In this document: in pieces, positions 20,554-31,691 of the stretch
Layout of the letters: each line of letters begins with the position of its first letter
How positions within the stretch are numbered: position 1 is the stretch's first letter
Assembly: GCA_019044685.2 (NCBI GenBank)
Contig: JAGTXX020000010.1
Span: 186,001 to 250,000, forward strand
Direction: 5' to 3'
DNA: 64,000 nt
Source: Nannochloris sp. 'desiccata'
Taxonomy: Eukaryota > Chlorophyta > Trebouxiophyceae > Chlorellales > Chlorellaceae
Made by a program: the position numbers and the translations under genes
Notes under the pieces: generated by a model
The model's database searches: none
Seen by the model: only the letters and a program-made list of their open reading frames with translations
What the model was told of the DNA's origin: nothing

Positions 20554-23405
20554 TTGCAGCGGCGATGCCCCGACGACATTCACCAAGGTTGCTTGCACAA
20601 CATTGACATATTTTATTGTATTTGATTAGATTTGAAGTATATACATTGATACATGATTGCTATACTATCCATTTTGATTTTCTTACCTTTTCGTTTTCTT
20701 TTCCACTACTTTTCCTTTCCCCTTTTGGCTTCTGCGGGCGCCACCCTTTCTTTTTTGGATCCTCTTTATTCATTCTCTACCCCCTGTTTTGTCTCTATGT
20801 CTATCTCTTCTTTCCGCTCCAAGGAAGCAAAGCTGTGACTGGCTTTCTGGAACCTGATATGCTCAAACCTATTGCTGAACAGGTGGCTCCTGCCATTCAA
20901 GCACTATTCAATGCTGTTGTACGACAGAAGCGCATGCCTAGCACTATGTCAACGGGTGTGATTACCATGGCACTGAAGCCAAAGGCAACTACAACTGCCT
21001 TGCATGACCACCGTACTATTACTGTCGGCACAGTCATGGATAAACTCTACTCCCTATGCCTCACTCGACGTCTCAGCAACTGGGGGGAGAGGAATCATAT
21101 ACGAGCCACTACGCAAACGGGCTTTCGAAAAGATCATAGGACCACTGACAATGTTTTCGTACTACGAGCACTACAAGAAATACAAATACAATTCTCAACC
21201 ATTATACTGTGCATTTATTGATTTTACTAAAGCCTATGATATTTTACCCCGTGAATTACTTTGGGCCAAGCTGCAGCAGAGGGGAGTCTCTGGGTGGATG
21301 CTTGATGCCTTAAAAAGCTCAATATACTGATGTCTCTCTTAGTGTGAAAACACCTTCTGGCCTCACTTCTCCCTTTTCTTGCACTGTAGGTTTTAAAACA
21401 AGGACAGCCTTCCAGTCCCGATCTATTTGGATTCTATGTTGATGATATACCAGCTGCTGTTCAAGCTCTTGGCCCAAATGCTGCCTCACCCACCCTTGAT
21501 GGCACCACTGTGGACCCTTTCCTCCATGCAGACGATATAGCACTGGTCTCTACTACCGAAGAAGGCCTTCAGCGTCAACTCGATGCTTTACACGACTACG
21601 CAACTACCTGGGGGCTACAGATCAGCCTTGTCAAGACCAACATTATGCGACTCAGCGGTGGCTTACCGGAAGATGACCTATCCACCCGCCCTACCTTTAC
21701 TATTAATGGACAACCACTCAAATGGGTACGGGAGTTTATATATCTTGGTGTTACTTTCCATGAAACGACGAATATGGATTTACTGATGGCAGAAACCCGC
21801 CTCCTCAAAGGCCGCACAGCACAAGCACTCACCAGGTACCAATGCTCCAGACTTGGACTTACCAACCCTGGAGTTCAAGTTAGTTTACTCAATGCCCTAG
21901 TCCGCAGCACACTGGAATATGGTATTGAAGTTTGGGGTCCAGATTATCTTAACAAGGCAGCAGCATTAACAGGAAATGATCCAGCAGAAGTACTTCACCG
22001 ACACTTTTTACGGCGATTGTTAGGGGTGCGACCTAACACACCCAACTTGATAATTTACTCGGAATTTGGCAGATATCCATTGAAGTATCATTGGAATAAG
22101 AGGATATATGCATACTACCAGCGCTTAACGAAATTGACAGCAGAGGGACACCGATTTATTTTAGCAGCAGCACTACGGGACAATATGCAGCTGGCCACAA
22201 CACAACAAGCAGCAGGAATTGGCTATTCCCAGCAGGCATGGGTGGGTAAAGTCAGTGAATGCTTGGGTAAATTCGGCATTACAATCAATTTATCAGCCAC
22301 AGCAGCAGCAATACCTACAATACATCCGTCAGAGGTGGAAACAGCGGGACAGCAGCAACATTTGCAACAACTAACAGCAGCAACTGGCAGCAAATTAGCC
22401 TTCTATAAACAACATATTCTGGGGTGGGATAACACAGGAGCAATTAGTCAAAATGATTACAGCATTCAGCAACATTTGAAGACGTCTATGCCCTGGACCC
22501 GGCGGCGTGACTTATCAAGATTCAGGGCTAGCTCTCACTTCCTTCGAGTAGAAATGGATCGGTACCACTTCAATCATGTACCACGCAACACACGCACCTG
22601 CAGGTTATGCAATAATGAAGCAGTAGAAGATGAACAGCACATGGTTTTTGAGTGTACTCATACAGCATTGGTGCAAATACGACAAAATTACCAACACTTA
22701 TTTCAAGCTGGTGATTTAACAGTGACCACTCTCCCAGCACTGCTTAAGCAACCACAGAGCCAGCTGGCAGGATTTATTACAGCATGTTTTACAGCAGGCG
22801 ATTACAAGGAACGTAACCAAGTATCAACTCAAATAATAAGAACAGCACGTAGAACAGCAAGGGCTACGGCAGCGGCGGCAATGCCCCGACGACATTCACC
22901 AAGGTTGCTTGCACAACATTGAGGATATTTTATTGTATTTGATTTTTTTTGAAGTATATACATTGATACATGATTGCTATACTGCATTTTGATTTTCTTA
23001 CCTTTTCGTTTTCTTTTCCACTACTTTTCCCTTCCCTTTTTGGCTTCTGCGGGCGCCACACTTTCCAAAGCTTTCTTTTCTGGATCCTCTTTATTCATTC
23101 TTTACCCCCTCTGTTTTGTCTCTATTACTTCGATATCTATCTCTTCTTTTCGCTCGAAACAGTATTTATTTATCATTCCTTAGATAATTAGCAAGGTTTT
23201 TCAATCTTGAAGCATCTATTCACACTTAGTGGGGTCATCTATTGATCATTTCGTTTCTTTTTTAGTTTTAGCAAAGTTACTTTTCTGTGCTTTATTTTTA
23301 GTTAAATTATATAGATGGGTCTCTGCTGCACTTAGGCAGACTCTGATTCGTGCCTCTGTTGCCACTATATCGGAGGATAAACTGTAATTGATTGATTGAT
23401 TGATC
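20554..23405 (+). mobile_element. non-LTR (LINE-type) retrotransposon, two overlapping copies, inactive
   Basis: The main copy (about 20825-23405) encodes reverse transcriptase broken by frameshifts. Motif A is FIDFTKAYD (near 21215), a motif B relative is VLKQGQPSSPDLFG (near 21390), and motif C is HADDIALVS (near 21525). The longest frame, 21510-22922, continues into thumb sequence and ends with a zf-RVT-like cluster, CRLCNN...EDEQHMVFEC, and a basic tail. Frameshifts lie near 21180, 21330 and 21390. The 5' end is truncated. The 3' tail is a short ATTG tandem at 23390-23405. The last ~260 bases before the tail also occur at 20554-20824, immediately upstream, so a second truncated copy sits in the 3' region of the first. 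Host machinery or other copies would be needed for movement. Confidence 0.85.
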
Positions 23406-23703
23406 AGTTTAAAAAATTTGCAGAAATTTTGCTTTAAAGCTACCGTCACTGTAGAAACAACGTGAGCAGGTAAGGAGTATTGGACGGATGGGTCGCACTT
23501 GATTAGATGTTGATATCCTCAATAGGTTAATCTCTCAGTATGGTTGATCAAACAACGATTATGTAACTAATGGCAACTTAAATTATTAATTTTTTCTACT
23601 CGGCACCGACACCGGCATAAAAAAAAAGTTCATTATATTTAATCATATCCCCTCCACGTACTCAAAGAAAATTAAACTTTCAAATTGAATAACCCTAAAG
23701 TAT
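23406..23703. other. AT-rich spacer after the retrotransposon
   Basis: I see no coding frame or structured element here, only AT-rich sequence including a run of nine A at 23620-23628. Confidence 0.35.
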
Positions 23704-23967
23704 TTATGAAATAAATATATCAGTGCTTCTAAACACTCTAATTGTAGAAAATTTGCCGCTTCCTTTTATTGGCAATGCAATCCTATCTCCCCGGGCGTCA
23801 ATTTCACCTCCAGTAATCGTGACTTCCAATATTTTAGGTAATGCTGTGCTCGAGTTTGCAGGGGTGTAGCTCCAGACAGTGGATACTTGGAAGATAGACA
23901 GGCCTGCGATTTCACCGCTATTGAGCATCACTCTGGTACTAGGTGTAGAACGACACTTGCATGTTGA
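23704..23967 (-). pseudogene. fragment of an unrecognised protein
   Basis: The frame reads KSTCKCRSTPSTRVMLNSGE, continues through VWSYTPANSSTALPKILEVT and ITGGEIDARGDRIALPIKG, and ends in a stop at 23704. It has alternating polar and hydrophobic residues, as in beta-rich secreted proteins, but no motif I can name. It begins without a clear start or splice site, so I treat it as a gene fragment. It might be a terminal exon of a gene whose other exons I cannot see. Confidence 0.3.
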
Positions 23968-24317
23968 TTTATTCCTTGCCTGCTTTGTCTAGGACTGCTT
24001 TGATAGAACTTTCTGAAGGGTGTTCCTCGACTATAAAAGGCGTTTATTTAAAGCAGCCTTCCCTGATGTAAGGTATGGTATGCTGGGAAACACCAACCCT
24101 TTGTAACTTGATCGATTGGGAAACAGAGATTTAATCGAAGTGTGAATAAAAAACTGCTGGCTCCGTTTCCCGCAAGTATTTTGCGTCCTCCGCTCTGGCC
24201 TGTTCAGGAGTGAAGAAATACTGATCACCCCCGCCGACGGGATCTCAGACGAGGAAGCGAAGGAGCCAGGAGGAGCGCAATGCGATGGATATATAGAGCT
24301 CATGTCTTTATATCCGT

Positions 24318-24610
24318 TTCCATTTTTTTTTTTTTTTTTTTTTTTTTAGTTAATTACATGAAGCCCGACCCACCCCGCCTTTGAGTTGCCGCCGTCCAGA
24401 AAGACAACTGCAATGGACCAAAAATGTAGCCTATAGAAAAATATAGCATAGAGAGAATGATCATGGAGAGGAAAGGAGAAAACAAGACATATAAAAGAAC
24501 TTTATTCAGATACTATCAATCGTTAGACAACGGTGTCCCAAGGGATCGCAAGACGCCACCTGACAATATTACCAGGATGTCACAGACCGGTTAGTACACT
24601 ATAAGAACCC
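24318..24610. repeat. dispersed repeat with poly-T head, copy 1
   Basis: A 26-base T-run at about 24323-24348 precedes AGCCCGACCCACC, GCCGCCGTC, GCAATGGACCA and CGGTGTCCCAAGGGATCGCA. The same order of blocks returns at 38838-39040 (AGCCCGACCCACC, GCCGCCGTC, TCAATGGACCAGAAATGTA, CGGTGTCCCAGGGGATCGCA). The shared tract is ~200 bases and diverged. The T-run could be the complement of a poly-A tail, suggesting a retroposed element in minus orientation. Confidence 0.6.
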
Positions 24611-25256
24611 GTGGAAAATGGCATGAGTGTTCGGCCATGGTCGGCATTTTGCCAGCCTTTAACACAGGAGCATGTTCATATTTTCCAGGTGACACTGGGT
24701 TTTTTTGAATGAAACAACAATCAGCGAAGCAGCTGAGGCTTGCGAAAAAGACGAAGCAGGGGAGCTCTTCAGGTAACTAGAGGGAGTATATTGAACGCAT
24801 GGACTTGGCGGTAGAAGATCTGCATCGAGAGATAGGATCTGCGGGGTAGTGCCGCCGCTCCCGCCGACACCTTCACCAATGAAGCCACTTTGACTTTTTT
24901 TTTTTAACCGCTCCAGCAGGCCTCATCTGGCCAGCTCAGAAGATCAAATGAAGCAGCTCTCTCCCTGCCTGAGCTGTAGGCCGCGCTGTTGGAGGCCGTG
25001 CTGGTGCCCGTGGAAACCACCGTGGTCATCGCCGGGCTTTTTTGATTTTTACTAATTACTTTTGGGAAATGCACTGGCTGACTCGGGCAACTAACGCAAT
25101 GTGATACTGTGCACACCATATTATCATCCTAGATAGTTTTGGGTAAAGGCAGGCTCGAAGGGACAGCCTCAATGAAGTTCTTGGTGTCGGGAACTCTGGC
25201 GGTGATTCTGGCGGAGGTTTTTTCGATGCTCTTTACCTTCGAGGGGCAGTTCCGTT
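24611..25256. other. accessory spacer with decayed sequence
   Basis: Short frames on both strands show biased composition but no conserved motif. I could not find a gene that survives in this stretch. It is probably old mobile-element sequence. Confidence 0.3.
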
Positions 25257-25706
25257 TTGTATATTCTTACAAAACATGTTGCCAGTACCAAGTTTTCCTC
25301 GCTAAAGGAGATGTGCGAGACCTACCCAGCCCGCAGGGTGCAGTATGAACAGCTCCCAGCTGCTGAAAAACGTCAAATGCAAGCAGCAATGTTGAAACAA
25401 GGAGCGCTGATGAGGATCACAGACACACTGGATGCAGCTTGGGCAGACCCCAACGCAGCGTTTGAGTTTCTAGAAGCAGCGAGAATGACAACTCTGCCTC
25501 ATGCAACTACTGGCATGCCTATGAAGGCTTTTGTCGAGGGTTGCTCCTCTGCTTTGGTGGCCAAGGCGGTGAGGGACAGCGAGGACCAAAAGGTCGGCGG
25601 GCATGCACAGTACGGTACCTGCGGCTAGTTTCGAGCTGCATTTGACGCTTCCTTGACTCGCTTCTGCGCCGAAAGAGAGCTGGACCCAGTGTCTTTTACA
25701 TTCTAA
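25257..25706 (+). pseudogene. helical protein fragment with an in-frame stop
   Basis: The frame reads through SSLKEMCETYPARRVQYEQL, AAEKRQMQAAMLKQGALMRI and AWADPNAAFEFLEAARMTT to a TAG at 25626-25628, then stays open for ~25 more codons (FRAAFDASLTRFCAERELD) to a TAA. The composition (Ala, Glu, Gln, Met) suggests alpha helices. I do not recognise it. The single stop and lack of an obvious start suggest a decayed gene. Confidence 0.35.
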
Positions 25707-25724
25707 AACGTTTGCATTGCATAC

Positions 25725-26689
25725 TCAAGCATCTTTTACCAACGACTCTCCAAACAACCGTCGGAGGTCGTTGACTCTCAAAGTCGTATTTTTCAACACA
25801 CCGTTGCTGGTGCCACCTACTGCAGAGAGCCCCTCAACAAAGGTAGAGATGGTGATGTTCTTCTTTGCCATCTGTGCCAGCTCGCTGCGTACTGTTTCCA
25901 ACTCCTCCATCACATTTTGAGTGCTCATTTTCTTTTCCTCTTGTAGTTTCTTCACAAAAGCCACAAACTGTATGATTTCTTTCTTCTTCTTCCTGTTTTC
26001 AATGTGGAGATCAACCCTAGCCTCTCCTTCTTTAATTTAACGCTCTTGTTTAATGCACTCTGGCCATACCGCCTCCAAGGCATCGTACTTTCCAAAGTCT
26101 AGAGTTATCGGCACCGGCTGCCTTGCCGTTTTTTGTTTCTTTGCAGGAGGAGGGCTCGCCTCTCTCGCAGCCTGTGGGCGGGGGCACAGAGAAGGATTCG
26201 CAGTATGCAATGCGCTGGGGTTTGTGATGAGTTGTGCAAGATGCTGCATCCCTTGGGTAACGGATTCTTGTAATTTTTCAATTTTCCCATCGGGGGTCTC
26301 TTGAATGAGTTCGAGCGACCTCCGTTCAGCTTCAATTATTTTTTGTTCGAACGCAGGGTACTCTGGATCATTGCTGACGATAAGACCTAAATACGCAGTA
26401 TATATACATTTATGAGAATGCTCTGTTTCAGCAGATTTAATCATATTTAGTTTTTTGTTGTAAACCTGTTGACCGTTCGAGAGCCATTTCTGTAAATAAC
26501 CAGATCCAGATCAGGAACGAGCAGCAGCACGAGCGGTAGCGTTGCACTAGGATTGAGATCTTGAGCTGCTCTGTTGGAAGATCCAGTTACTAATTTCCCA
26601 GAGGAAGTGTGTACTTGCCAGAGAAATGCATCACGCGTGTATATTTCTTTCCAGGGTCCGCTATCAAGGAGCTGTTTTTTTAAAGACAT
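25725..26689 (-). pseudogene. hypothetical coiled-coil protein with one in-frame stop
   Basis: Exon 1 (26689-26466) and exon 2 (26373-25725) join as AG|C across a GTTTAC...GTCAG intron and give 290 codons plus stop, broken only by a TAA at 26039-26037. Upstream of it are hydrophobic residues (LPLVLLLVPDLDLVIYRNGS), a Gln/Glu-rich helix (AERRSLELIQETPDGKIEKL) and a basic PPPAKKQKTARQP patch that could be a nuclear signal. Downstream a charged coiled coil follows (RKKKKEIIQFVAFVKKLQEE, MEELETVRSELAQMAKKN). I do not recognise the family. If the stop is real, the product would end at 26037; the good conservation of the reading frame after the stop suggests the lesion is recent. Confidence 0.45.
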
Positions 26690-27357
26690 GCATTTTATTT
26701 ACAGGTGAGCCTCCTCAACATCTACACTATTTTATCTTATTTCAAAATTTATTTTAGCAATTTTGAGTGGAGATATTGGTCCAAAGCAAACTAGGCATTA
26801 TAAACCAGTGTCTCTAGACACCTACACACCGAAACTTGCTGCGTAATCCAGCAATTATGGGCAAGTGAGGGTAAGTGCATTTTAAAGACAGGCGGTTTTC
26901 TGGCTCCATTAAGATATTGATGAGCTGGAAGATACGGGCTAATTTTGATGCATCATCCTTTGCAATACAACTAAAAAGGTCATTACGAGCCAATTTGGCT
27001 GCATTTTTGTAGAGTTTCTATTTGAGAGATGGAAGGAGTAGCAAAAGCGATCCAGATCGGATCTGAACATTTGAGATGGGGATTTTTTATTTGCATTGAA
27101 AATCGTCGGTAAGTAAATACCCTGCGTTATAATGATTGAACACATGGGGTCCATTTGATCCTCCTCCCAGGCTGCTTTCTTCCATTATTGAGTATTGATT
27201 TTTGTTTGCCGTCGGTTATATAAATCTAATGCTATTCTTCCACAGCTGCTGCCTCGCTGAATCCCCGTAGACAGCAATTGAACTTTACATGCATCATCAT
27301 CTCAATATGAATAAATATCTTTTGAAATCAACGAATTACTGTATCGGAATAGAATTA
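26690..27357. other. intergenic stretch, no gene seen
   Basis: This AT-rich region separates the coiled-coil remnant from the 3' end of the SDF2 gene. I found no supported frame, RNA or repeat here. Confidence 0.4.
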
Positions 27358-28162
27358 TCAATTTTGCTCGCCTGCAAAGTACACTCCTTCCCCTGCCTTC
27401 CAAGTAGTTGTAGCCCCCTTTGATTTAAGCGCGTGGACCTCTGTGTGGCCAGGGATAGGCCTCTGATACTGAACATTATGATTGGCAAGATATGCATTCG
27501 TATCCTTGTGCAGCAATCTGCATAAAAGAAATAAAGAATTAGAAATTCTTCCATGGGACGGTTGCATCGTTTTTCTTTCTTTTCTCTCTAAAATAGTAAG
27601 TACTTAAAGCTTACCTAACAGACGCATCTCTTTCCCAATGGTTTGCTTTGTCATCCCACTGCACTTCCCATTCATCCCCAGTATCAGAATCTTGATCGGA
27701 CCCAAAACAACTAACTTCTTGTTGATTTGATAGCGGTGAATAAAATTGATGGCTATGCAGCCATTTCCTAGTTGCTGCGTGTTGCAGTTTAATAACAGCC
27801 CCGTTTTCAATAAGTGTGCCTTGATCACACCGCTCTCTAGATCCTCTAACAATCCATAGGCTGCTGCCGCTATCCTTCTCAGGGAAACCAGTGACTGATT
27901 GTTGCCCGCTACCTCTACCGGCGCCGTAGGCTACCTCATGAGAATGTAAATAATGACCAGTTTTGGTGTGTTCCAGTTTGATTAAACTACCACACGTGAC
28001 CTGAAATATATGTAGCAATATATGGTAATTGTGTAGGTATGGAAAATAATTACTTTCAAGCTGCAAATGTTAATTATTTCTCACCATGACTGGATTGGTT
28101 TTGGCGACACAGCTCACAGCTGCGAGGCACGCCGCCAGGGATACTATTGCTATCATTTTCAT
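27358..28162 (-). CDS. SDF2: SDF2-like ER protein with MIR domains
   Basis: Three exons (28162-28085, 28000-27615, 27517-27358) join in phase to 207 residues, the normal length for plant SDF2. Residues 1-20 are a signal peptide (MKMIAIVSLAACLAAVSC). The mature part shows repeated MIR units: VTCGSLIKLEHTKTGHYLHS, then GAVIKLQHAATRKWLHSHQF, then RLLHKDTNAYLANHNVQYQR with a final GEGVYFAGEQN. SDF2 proteins work in the ER lumen with DnaJ and BiP partners in protein folding quality control and O-mannosyl-type recognition. No KDEL-type retrieval signal is present at the C-terminus. Codon use differs little from neighbours, so this intact host gene simply sits inside the accessory zone. Confidence 0.9.
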
Positions 28163-28169
28163 GTTTATT

Positions 28170-28719
28170 AAATATACTAAATGATGAATATTTAGAGACA
28201 AAAATGCTTTTTGTAAGCCCAACTCCGTTCCAAAAAAGTGATCAGGAATGGCAAAATTTACCCCCCCCTTAATTTATGAGATCGCAGGAAAGGCCTTAAA
28301 TCATTAATTTAAATAGTACTAAATGTAAAATAATAGGCGGTTTGGCGATTTTCGCCGATTTCGTCAGTAAACTTCTTCTTCAAATATGCCATGAGTGATC
28401 ATGACTTTGCTCAACTTGTGTGACATTACATTGTTTTAAGCGTTAATTCACCTTCCTGTGACATCATACAGCCCTCTCAAGCCGGCTCTTCCTCGATATT
28501 TGCCGCGTGATAGTCATACTTGCAACATACAAGACCCAATCTGAAAGTAATTGTCTCTGCTGGGGCATTCGCGGTTCCTGCAACGCCTTTTTTCACCGCT
28601 CTATACTTTCCTAAACCAACGCTCACTTCTGCGGAGCGTCGCTTCGCTTTCACTTTGATTCTTAAGATTATTTTCAGCTTGAAATAATGTTGGTTTACCG
28701 TATCCTGTTGTTTTTATTG
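28170..28719. other. intergenic stretch upstream of SDF2
   Basis: It contains the SDF2 promoter side and then sequence without a frame I can support. A C-run at 28261-28268 and short AT tracts are the only visible features. Confidence 0.35.
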
Positions 28720-28800
28720 TTGTCGTCAAATATTAGAACAACCCTAAAGGCACCTTCGTAGAGATTCCCCTCAGACTCTTTGGCCAAATGCTACCATCAT
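28720..28800 (+). pseudogene. inverted fragment of the P-loop NTPase 5' end
   Basis: The plus strand here (GTCGTCAAATATTAG, then CACCTTCGTAGAGATTCCCC, then CTTTGGCCAAATGCTAC) matches the minus strand of the NTPase 5' exons at about 30900-30990, and partly the corresponding part of the second NTPase copy near 51020. The match is ~60-80 bases. It is a third, truncated copy in opposite orientation, lying past the 3' end of NTPase copy A. Confidence 0.6.
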
Positions 28801-29213
28801 GATGCTACCATCTCGACCTACTAGCTACGCTATCTGTACCTCAGGCGGTTTAAGTATAGAGCAAAATTTTTTGTGGGAGATGAGAAAGCCAGACTGGAAG
28901 AAAGTTGGGAACGCCTTTTTGAGCATTCCTTGCAACATACAGATGAAGGCCAAATATCTACGATTCCTATATACGAGTGGCGGGGCCTGCCTGCTCGCCG
29001 CCTCTAGTGCCGCTAGGTAGATGGCCGAGAATTCACAAACTGTACATTTCGATTCAAGACGCTAAAATACACTTTACAGAACAGTAAACAAATATAAAGA
29101 GAAAGGGGTACAAAGCAAAGCAAAAAGGAAAGAAGAAAGGTACGAAAACTAAAATTCAAAAAGTTGCTCAACTACGACGCTGGAAAAAAAATCTCTAAAG
29201 CATCTCCAATTTT

Positions 29214-30972
29214 TTATTGTTTTTCATCAGTAGATGATGCATCGAGCTCACCAGTTTCATACATTTTCAGTACGAAATACAAATCTACAGGAGAAGGCAT
29301 CGTCACCAGCATCACATCATTTAGGGCAGCAAAGACCGTTACAGGCAAATCCTTAGCCCAGCTAGATTTTCTTCGCAAAGCCACGAGGTTCCATTCCACC
29401 ATTGACGATAGAGCGTTTTCGCCCATCGCATCTTCCAATTTCTCAAAAGAAACTGCATGCTTGTGATCCTTTGCAAGAGCAATTTCCCTTAACACAGTTT
29501 TGTAATTTCCTTTTGTCCAAGCTGCCGGGGACCGACTGCTACCAATCTTTGAAAACCTTTAAGGCCAAAGACCACTCTTCACCGCACCTTCAAGGCCCAT
29601 GCTCACCTCTTTCAAACCCTCTTCCCAGCTCCCAAGATCTTTCGCATAACCTGCACACCGTTCCAGCAACCCGATGTTGCCACCACATACTTCATATACT
29701 CGAGGCCACATGTCAATCTTCTTGCCATCTTTAGTCGTATCAAAGAAATCCGGTGGCGCATCGCCACAGTCCTTGCGGTACTTGACAAACTTCTTAGCTT
29801 CATCGCTGGTGGCCAAGTTTCCAATGTCGCGCGCGACGAAGTTATTGGGGTGGAGTCCGTCTGCAAGGCAAATGGAGTTTAAAAAGAAAAGAAGATGAAA
29901 GCATGAAATGAAAGAGCATCGACGGGGGTTAAGTCAAATAAATAAGTAGGTAGGTAGGTAGGTTTTAACAATTAATCATCCCTAGTAGACATTTCCTCAA
30001 CCTACGTTTCACAAGAAAATCAGTCACAAACGATTCAGAAGATGCCAGCACAATGTGTCCCAGGTGCTCCTGTTTCGTCGTCCGTACAAAGAAATCAAGA
30101 AGGGCTTTCAGCTGCTTGTGGCCAGGATCATCGCCCCATCTCATCAGCACATTGGCTTCATCAATGATAATGACGGGTTTGTAAGGCAACGCTTTTACCT
30201 TGAGGGCGTACGGCTTCTAGGAATTTGGTCAAAGAGGCGATGATGGAAGCCATCCGCGCCTTATCAGCTGCCGGCTTGAACATATTCTCGAAGTCTAGCT
30301 CGGTCCCAGGGAAATTAAGCTTGATAGCCTGCAGCCAATTCTTAAGAGCTGCATCTTCAGCGACCAGCTCCCTAATAACGTTCGCAAACTGCTGCGGAGA
30401 GCTGATATCTTTTCCACGACAGTCCAGGTAAAGAATAGGAGGAGGGCCTTCGCATATTACATCTTGGGCTAACTCCCTATCCTTCTTTACTTGTTGAAGT
30501 AATTTCTGCATGGACATGGGTAAAAAATTTAGACGCAAAGTGCGGAGAGAGGTTGAAATAAGCAAGCACAAGATGAGTTCGGCAACAAAAGATCAAGAGG
30601 TTTCCTAAAAACTTACCGATTTGCCGCAATTCGCGGGCCCTAGCAGAATACGTAGGTCGCGTGGATTGCTATCAAATAATTTTATGAGAGCGGCAAGCTC
30701 ATCTTCTCTGTTAAAAATCTTGTCTGTTCCTGATCCCTCTGCGGCTGCAGCCGAGGCCGCGAGATAAAGACGAGGTCACAGACTCCCAGCCAAACGGACC
30801 TTCTGCCCAAGCTGGGGAGGTGAAGTTCGGCTTGGAACAGCCCTAGGCCTACAGAGAGTAAAACCTTTTCCTGCCAGCATCTCCAGAGATGTTTGCATCG
30901 CAATATTTAGCCAAACAGTCCGCGGGGGATCAGCAGGGGGAATCTCTACGAAGGTGTCTTGTGGTTTAAATA
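29214..30972 (-). pseudogene. P-loop NTPase (AAA+/STAND-like), copy A, decayed
   Basis: Exons can be traced by comparison with copy B. The first (about 30972-30617) holds NREDELAALIKLF and Walker A, GPANCGKS, ending before GTAAGT. The second (30505 down to ~30000) holds KKDRELAQD, ILYLDCRGKDISSPQQFAN, Walker B KPVIIIDEANVLMRW and the sensor-like HIVLASSE. The third (~29860-29214) holds FFDTTKDGKKIDMWPRVYEV, CGGNIGLLERC and a C-terminal helical region. Lesions: TGA at 30776-30778, a 13-base insertion at 30190-30202 just before Walker B, and TAA at 29559-29561. The fold resembles archaeal-type ATPases of the AAA+/STAND class, which couple ATP hydrolysis to switching or loading. N-terminal residues look like a leader but the start is unsure. 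The gene cannot make a full protein. Confidence 0.75.
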
Positions 30973-31437
30973 TTTGACAACGACAGCATGATAAATTAAT
31001 GTTACGGTAATTTAAATTCAGCTTAAATGATTTGCCTCGGTTCGCGAGGGATTTCGGAGAAATTAAAAGAGCGAGGCTTACAAAAGGGAATTGGCATTTA
31101 AACGCCAGTTTAAGCGATTCTGCAAAAGGAAGATAAGACCAAGTTTTCTGCGAGAGACTGCAGCAGCCTGCTCTCCACCAAATGCTGCGCTGATCACAAT
31201 GTTCAACAACGGTTGTTGATCCCTCGGGCAATTCCTGACCGCCTGCAGCGTCTGCACCCCTGATTGGCAGCACCCACATACGAAAGCATCGGCACCAGAT
31301 CATTGAATATCCAGCGCTTGTTATCCTTCTTGCTCAGTTGCTGCTGCCTTGAGAAATCCAGCCTGTTTCTCATCCCCGCTCCCGCCGCCCTCTCCACCAG
31401 TGGCTGCCAACCTGTCTACTAGCAGCAGCGGTTGCAG

Positions 31438-31691
31438 GAACCTCAAGAAACTAGCGCTGCTCTTTCATCTATTGATGGACCACCTGTACGTAACGAATCC
31501 CCCTGCTAGCACGTAGCGACACTGGCTTTCTATCCTCGTTTTATAAAAGAGCATTTTTCTCCGCCCCTCACCGCCAGCCACCGCCAAGCTCTTAAATTCC
31601 AGCATGCAGTGCATCTACCCTGCATCTATCAACCCGACCTCTTCATATGTAATTGAACTCGTCTTTATGTCACACAAAAACATACTACTAT
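31438..31691 (+). repeat. ~250-base direct repeat, left copy
   Basis: The segment from AACCTCAAGAAACTAGCGCT to CTCGTCTTTATGT is repeated almost without change at 34184-34437. Differences are a few substitutions (for example ACTAGCG versus ACCAGCG, ACCTGTACG versus ACCCTTACG). The repeats lie in the same direction 2746 bases apart. Confidence 0.85.
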
